A DNA stretch of 64,000 nt from Megaleporinus macrocephalus (taxonomy: Eukaryota > Chordata > Actinopteri > Characiformes > Anostomidae): assembly GCA_021613375.1 (NCBI GenBank), contig CM038717.1:41621122-41685121 (forward strand). The letters run 5' to 3'. This document shows positions 61,161 to 64,000 of the stretch, piece after piece. The notes beneath the pieces are model-generated. The model searched no databases and was not told the origin of the DNA. It saw only the letters and a program-made list of their open reading frames with translations. Made by a program: the position numbers and the translations under genes. The number at the start of each line of letters is the position of its first letter. Position 1 is the stretch's first letter.

Positions 61161-61587
61161 TTTTGTGCAGGCACGGGTCAGACTAACCTGCGGATGCCTC
61201 AGGGGTGCTACGGGCAGGTGTGTGTGGGGGAGCAAGGCTACGTGGTGCGCTGGGATTACTCCTACAGCTCCTGGACGCTCTTCACCTGTGAGATAGAGAT
61301 GCTGCTGCACGTGGTCTCCACTGCAGGTACACATACAGAACACATACACAGTGATGGTTTGCTTACTGCTTGTATAGATGTCAGTGCCAGTCGTGGGTGA
61401 ACTTGCCTTCGTAAAATCTATGGTTAAGTGTTTACATATATTTTTCTTGCGTGCTGCTAGATGTGTTGGCCCACTGCGAGAGAGTGAAGCCGATTTTGGA
61501 CCTGGTGCATAAAATTATCAGTACTGATTGGACGGTTTCTGACTGCTTGCTGCCTCTGACATCACGAATCTACATGCTGCTTCAGAG
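47244..61587 (+). CDS. nup188: Nucleoporin Nup188, first 16 coding exons (partial at right)
   Basis: Exons: 47244-47269, 48837-48891, 49032-49105, 49782-49866, 50001-50126, 51782-51874, 54299-54418, 54510-54721, 55380-55494, 56452-56652, 58451-58540, 58740-58805, 58893-59012, 59977-60103, 61171-61326, 61461-61587. All have GT-AG borders and compatible phases; together 1793 nt, about 597 codons, roughly a third of the vertebrate protein (about 1750). The frame begins MAESAMCVRSSRELWTILLG and includes QCYLQEDYRGTR, YFQDERHPYR, APTWETHGNLM, TFGDIPHH, LWRRQTPKLLYPLG and YSYSSWTLFTCEIEMLLHV, all strong matches to Nup188. Nup188 is an alpha-solenoid scaffold of the nuclear pore inner ring that binds Nup93 and is a paralogue of Nup205; the exon 15 region may be the SH3-like insert. 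No stop or frameshift is seen. The rest lies past the window. Confidence 0.96.
47957..48470 (+). mobile_element. MITE copy 1 in NUP188 intron 1
   Basis: It begins GGGTGGGCGATATGGCCC and includes GCGATAACAATACTCTTGGC, CAGATTGTAACAGAAGTCAA and TTTTGCTAAAAACAGTAAAA, ending in AGGGTTGGGTGATATGGCGC. The same sequence occurs inverted at 59195-59735. Confidence 0.8.
48464..48517. repeat. (TA)n(CATA)n microsatellite
   Basis: TA units followed by about nine CATA units at the right edge of the MITE. Confidence 0.95.
49204..49290. repeat. (TA)n(TG)n(TA)n compound microsatellite in intron 3
   Basis: TA, TG and TA runs in succession; no gene content. Confidence 0.95.
50127..50290. repeat. Tandem repeat starting at the NUP188 exon 5 donor
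   Basis: Units of about 36-50 bp with GTCTGTCTGATACACACTGC and TGTCTGCTCT, about four copies. The first unit begins at the donor itself (AAG/GTCTGTCTGATAC), so later copies contain donor-like GTCTGT words. Confidence 0.85.
50291..51123. other. NUP188 intron 5, no other gene recognised
   Basis: Sequence around 50440-50650 (TATTTAAATGTTCTGTAAAGCTGCTTTG) looks like an old interspersed repeat, but I cannot name it. Confidence 0.35.
51124..51345. repeat. Imperfect T-rich tandem repeat, about 4 copies
   Basis: Units of 55-65 bp, each with ACAGATCAAATAAATCCGCT, then CTTCTGTGATTTTG and a T run. Confidence 0.8.
51968..52150. mobile_element. Fish retroelement tail (AAGATAAGATC..TTTATTAGTCCC type)
   Basis: AAGATAAGATCTTTTATTAG then TCCCACAGGGGGCGCAATTC and ACAGCCACAACGG, a tail I recognise from teleost interspersed repeats. 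A related copy is at 62948-63200. Confidence 0.5.
52151..52929. other. NUP188 intron 6, left part
   Basis: No exon. Toward the right (TCATATCGTATCAAAAATTT, ACCCAGCCCTAG) it resembles the edge of the GATATCG-rich MITE family and then passes into the 39-bp array. Confidence 0.4.
52930..54210. repeat. 39-bp minisatellite, about 32 copies, NUP188 intron 6
   Basis: The core is CGTATATCGCCATTCAGCTA then AAAATATCGAGATATATAT. Variants (CCTTTCGGC, CCCCATTTAG, TCTCCGTTCAG) recur in the same order in 53480-53700 and 54030-54210, showing block duplication. The unit is partly self-complementary (ATATATCGTATAT). Confidence 0.93.
54722..55379. other. NUP188 intron 8
   Basis: Nothing recognised besides the CTGCAG acceptor. 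Confidence 0.4.
55495..56451. other. NUP188 intron 9
   Basis: AT-rich; no exon, RNA gene or named element recognised. Confidence 0.4.
56806..57699. mobile_element. hAT-like non-autonomous element with 8-bp target duplication
   Basis: Ends TAGAGATGGACC and its inverted partner TCCATCTCTA, with an exact 8-bp direct repeat GTTATATG immediately outside (56798-56805 and 57700-57707). Short inverted ends plus an 8-bp target-site duplication are the hallmark of hAT transposons. At 894 bp it has no transposase. It lies in NUP188 intron 10. An inverted partial copy is in intron 14. Confidence 0.88.
57813..57920. mobile_element. Possible end of a second hAT-like element
   Basis: TAGGGATGCAACGATACAG, then GGTTCGTATCACGGTTATT and CGGTATCGGTTCGGTTTCG, is a typical left end of fish hAT-type MITEs. 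The right end was not found. Confidence 0.45.
57921..58450. other. NUP188 intron 10, right part
   Basis: It contains CGGATTA/TAATCCG-like words between 58050 and 58270 that hint at another degraded element. No exon before 58451. Confidence 0.35.
59195..59735 (-). mobile_element. MITE copy 2 in NUP188 intron 13, inverted relative to copy 1
   Basis: Reverse complement of 47957-48470: GGTGTGCCATATCATA, TTACTGTTTTTAGCAAAAGA, GACTTCTGTTACAATCTG, GCCAAGAGTATCGTTATCAC, ending GGGCATATCGCCCCCCC. It is about 540 bp, with modest divergence. Confidence 0.8.
60283..60865 (-). mobile_element. hAT-like element partial copy in NUP188 intron 14
   Basis: Starts TAGAGATGGAAGGATCG and matches the right two thirds of the element at 56806-57699 in inverted orientation (AGGAAGAGGAGCCC, CTGCAATTCCTATCTGAACC, CAACCAAGATAAAGACATTT, GACCAGATCTGACCGGTACC). 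The other end is missing. Confidence 0.8.
61118..61152. repeat. (CT)n microsatellite before NUP188 exon 15
   Basis: CT units, then TGTGTGTTTTTGTGCAG, form the exon 15 acceptor region. Confidence 0.9.
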
Positions 61588-62765
61588 GTGAGGCCACATA
61601 TTCAGACTCCTGTACATACAGCCTGTTCACGGTACAGGGATGCACTACAAATTGAGAGAAAACGATTTTCATGAAAACACATCGTCCTTAACAGTAAATT
61701 CAAATGAATCGATAAAATCAATTTATTGTCCAGCTCTATGTAGTAGTAAAGATAATTTAAGTAAAGTTACAAAAAATGCTTACAATTTATTGCATTTGTC
61801 TTGTTTCCTATTGAAAAACTCAATGTATATGTCATTATATAATGATATAATAAAGTAGTTATATCTAAAGTAGGTTTGGGTGATAAATAATATATAAAAT
61901 ATATTATGGTTTTTACAGTATGAACAGTATTTATGCACAGACAGACTCAAGCAGTGCCCACATTTAAAACAAGTAGTGATTTTAGCTCAACGCTTCAAAT
62001 AAATCAAATTAAACACTAATAATAAACTCAACACAGTCGATGATATGCTAAGAAAAGCATAGTGAGTCACATTAAGAAAATATATATGCACTTGTCAGCT
62101 AACAGTTGTACACATGAATACAGATATACATTTTCAGGTACATGGTATAAAGTAAGGAGGGCTATTTAACACAAACATATATAGATATATAAAGTGGAAA
62201 GGAAAGTTTACACAGTTAAAATGGTGAAGCCAAGGTTAATTTTTCTATCTTAAGATAATCCCAAACCAGAGACCATACATGCCAAGACTTAGCAGTTTTC
62301 TGATGCAAGTCATATGTTAGTTTTTCAAGGGGGAGTATTGCTGCTATCTAGGAGAGCCACAAAATCAACGAGGGTGCTCAGGAGTCGACCTAAGAAGCAG
62401 AATGCATTTTTTGGCAATAAAAAAACAGCAATAAAATTTCTGTCTCATAACATAATCAAATACATCTTCCAGTTGGGCATTCAGCAGATATAATTTGGGG
62501 CACATGGTAAACTGTTTATTAAGAATCTCTTAAATAGCTGTATGTACTTTCCCCCAAAAGATCTGGACTTTATCACACTCCCAAACAGAATGAATAAAGG
62601 TGCCCTTGTAAGTTATAAGAAAATATCTTATTGTCCACACCAAACTTTACATATTGTCGCTGTCCAATGAAAAAAAAAATCCATTTTTGTCTCTCCATTT
62701 GATATCTGTGAAAGTTTCAAGATGAATGGACCAATAGAAAGGCTCCAAAATAGCCTAATAAAAAT
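61588..62765. other. NUP188 intron 16, left part
   Basis: AT-rich with no exon. A piece of the GGACCAATAGAA family is at about 62705-62745 (AAGATGAATGGACCAATAGA). Confidence 0.4.
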
Positions 62766-62769
62766 AATA

Positions 62770-62835
62770 ATAATAGGTTGCACTTATATAGCGCCTTTCA
62801 CAAACCCAAGGATGCTGAAACAAAAGAAAGTTTAA
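62770..62835. mobile_element. Repeat tail (GCACTTATATAGCGCCTTTC type)
   Basis: An AATAATAATA run followed by GGTTGCACTTATATAGCGCC and TTTCACAAACCCAAGGATGC, a word known from many teleost interspersed repeats. Only a short piece. Confidence 0.5.
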
Positions 62836-62947
62836 GAGAGTGAAAGAAAGAAGAGAAATGGTGGGACTTGAGCTGAGATCAACACTGAAAGATCTGCCAC
62901 CCTTAGTAGATAGCCTAAACCGAGGGACAGACAAGAGAGCAGGAGCT

Positions 62948-63200
62948 TGAAGAATCAGAATCAGAAATACTTCATTGATCTCAGGGGGAAATTGCAGTTA
63001 TTGCAGTAGCAGCCGGTTGTGTGGAAGAATAAACACTCTAATGATAATTTACAACATAAAAGAAATTGTCATATGTACACATAAATAAGTCTTAAATACA
63101 ATAGAATAATAAAATGTAAAGTGACTGTGGCTGTAATAATAAGTACAGATATACTGTATACAGCAGTAAGAGTTTAGAAGTAAGAAGTTGTTGTACACAT
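62948..63200. mobile_element. Fish retroelement tail (AGAAATACTTCATTGATC type)
   Basis: GAATCAGAATCAGAAATACT, TCATTGATCTCAGGGGGAAA and TTGCAGTTATTGCAGTAGC, then GTATACAGCAGTAAGAG; a common teleost repeat, related to 51968-52150. Confidence 0.55.
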
Positions 63201-63234
63201 AATTAAATTAAAGTTCTATTGTTATTACTCTGCA

Positions 63235-64000
63235 TGTGAGAGGTGTCGTACGTTAGGGAGGAGTTATAAAGTCTGATAGTTAAGGGAGGAGTTATAAAGT
63301 CTGATAGTTAAGAGAGGAGTTATAAAGTCTGATAGTTAGGAGAGGAGTTATAGTCTGATAGTTAAGAGAGGAGTTATAAAGTCTGATAGTTAAGGGAGGA
63401 GTTATAAAGTCTGATAGTTAAGGGAGGAGTTATAAAGTCTGATGGTTAAGGGAGGAGTTATAAAGTCTGATAGTTAAGAGAAGAGTTATAAAGTCTGATA
63501 GTTAAGGGAGGAGTTATAAAGTCTGATAGTTAAGGGAGGAGTTATAAAGTCTGATAGTTAAGGGAGGAGTTATAAAGTCTGATAGTTAAGGGAGGAGTTA
63601 TAAAGTCTGATAGTTAAGGGAGGAGTTATAAAGTCTGATAGTTAAGGGAGGAGTTATAAAGTCTGATGGTTAAGGGAGGAGTTATAAAGTCTGATAGTTA
63701 AGAGAAGAGTTATAAAGTCTGATAGTTAAGGGAGGAGTTATAAAGTCTGATAGTTAGGAGAGGAGTTATAGTCTGATAGTTAAGAGAGGAGTTATAAAGT
63801 CTGATAGTTAAGGGAGGAGTTATAAAGTCTGATAGTTAAGGGTGGAGTTATAAAGTCTGATAGTTAAGGGAGGAGTTATAAAGTCTGATAGTTAAGGGAG
63901 GAGTTATAAAGTCTGATAGTTAAGGGAGGAGTTATAAAGTCTGATAGTTAAGGGAGGAGTTATAAAGTCTGATAGTTAAGGGAGGAGTTATAAAGTCTGA
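63235..64000. repeat. 28-bp minisatellite, about 27 copies, running off the window
   Basis: The core is GGGAGGAGTTATAAAGTCTG then ATAGTTAA, with a GAGAAGAG form and a 25-bp form lacking AAA. Two blocks with the same variant order (63330-63480 and 63750-63860) suggest block copying. It still lies in NUP188 intron 16 if the gene continues. Confidence 0.95.

Overview
The window is vertebrate nuclear DNA, almost certainly from a ray-finned fish. The genes are split by GT-AG introns, simple-sequence and minisatellite arrays are abundant, and the mobile elements are of types common in teleosts (Tc1-like, hAT-like, a tRNA-derived SINE, MITEs). An ostariophysan such as a characiform is plausible from the style of the repeats, but I cannot prove it. 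No bacterial features, CRISPR arrays or rRNA genes are present.

Four protein-coding genes can be read, in an order I recall as clustered on human chromosome 9q34: LRRC8A (+, only the last coding exon, 3192-3467), PHYHD1 (+, complete, 11 coding exons, 16448-31580, giving 291 codons), DOLK (-, one coding exon, 42511-44085, 524 codons) and NUP188 (+, first 16 coding exons, 47244-61587, running off the right end). Their jobs are unrelated: volume-regulated anion channel subunit, 2-oxoglutarate oxygenase, dolichol kinase, and inner-ring nucleoporin. They are neighbours rather than a pathway. DOLK converges on PHYHD1 and diverges from NUP188.

Most of the rest is repeat. 1-3191 is the last LRRC8A intron. 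4464-16440 holds a broken Tc1-like transposon (6486-8011) running into a 22-bp satellite (8012-9168), a LINE remnant, a 45-bp satellite (10318-12027) and a 31-bp satellite of inverted CCAAT boxes (14740-16190) that ends about 260 bp before the PHYHD1 start codon. The PHYHD1 introns contain a SINE with an amplified tail, a Tc1-like fragment with an amplified edge, a 21-bp satellite of 1.45 kb, and a 2-kb tandem duplication. Between PHYHD1 and DOLK are a MITE with an amplified end, a 3.2-kb 43-bp satellite that runs directly into a possible coding exon (37351-37485) inside a 19-bp perfect inverted repeat, and a duplicated block with a second 43-bp satellite. The NUP188 introns carry two families of DNA elements, each present as an inverted pair, and a 39-bp satellite.

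The most striking pattern is that at least six minisatellites start at, or inside, a recognisable mobile element, as if element ends repeatedly seeded tandem amplification. Three others deserve a look: the CCAAT-box satellite upstream of PHYHD1, the long (TG) tract directly against the PHYHD1 exon 6 acceptor, and the possible gene fragment at 37.3-37.7 kb.
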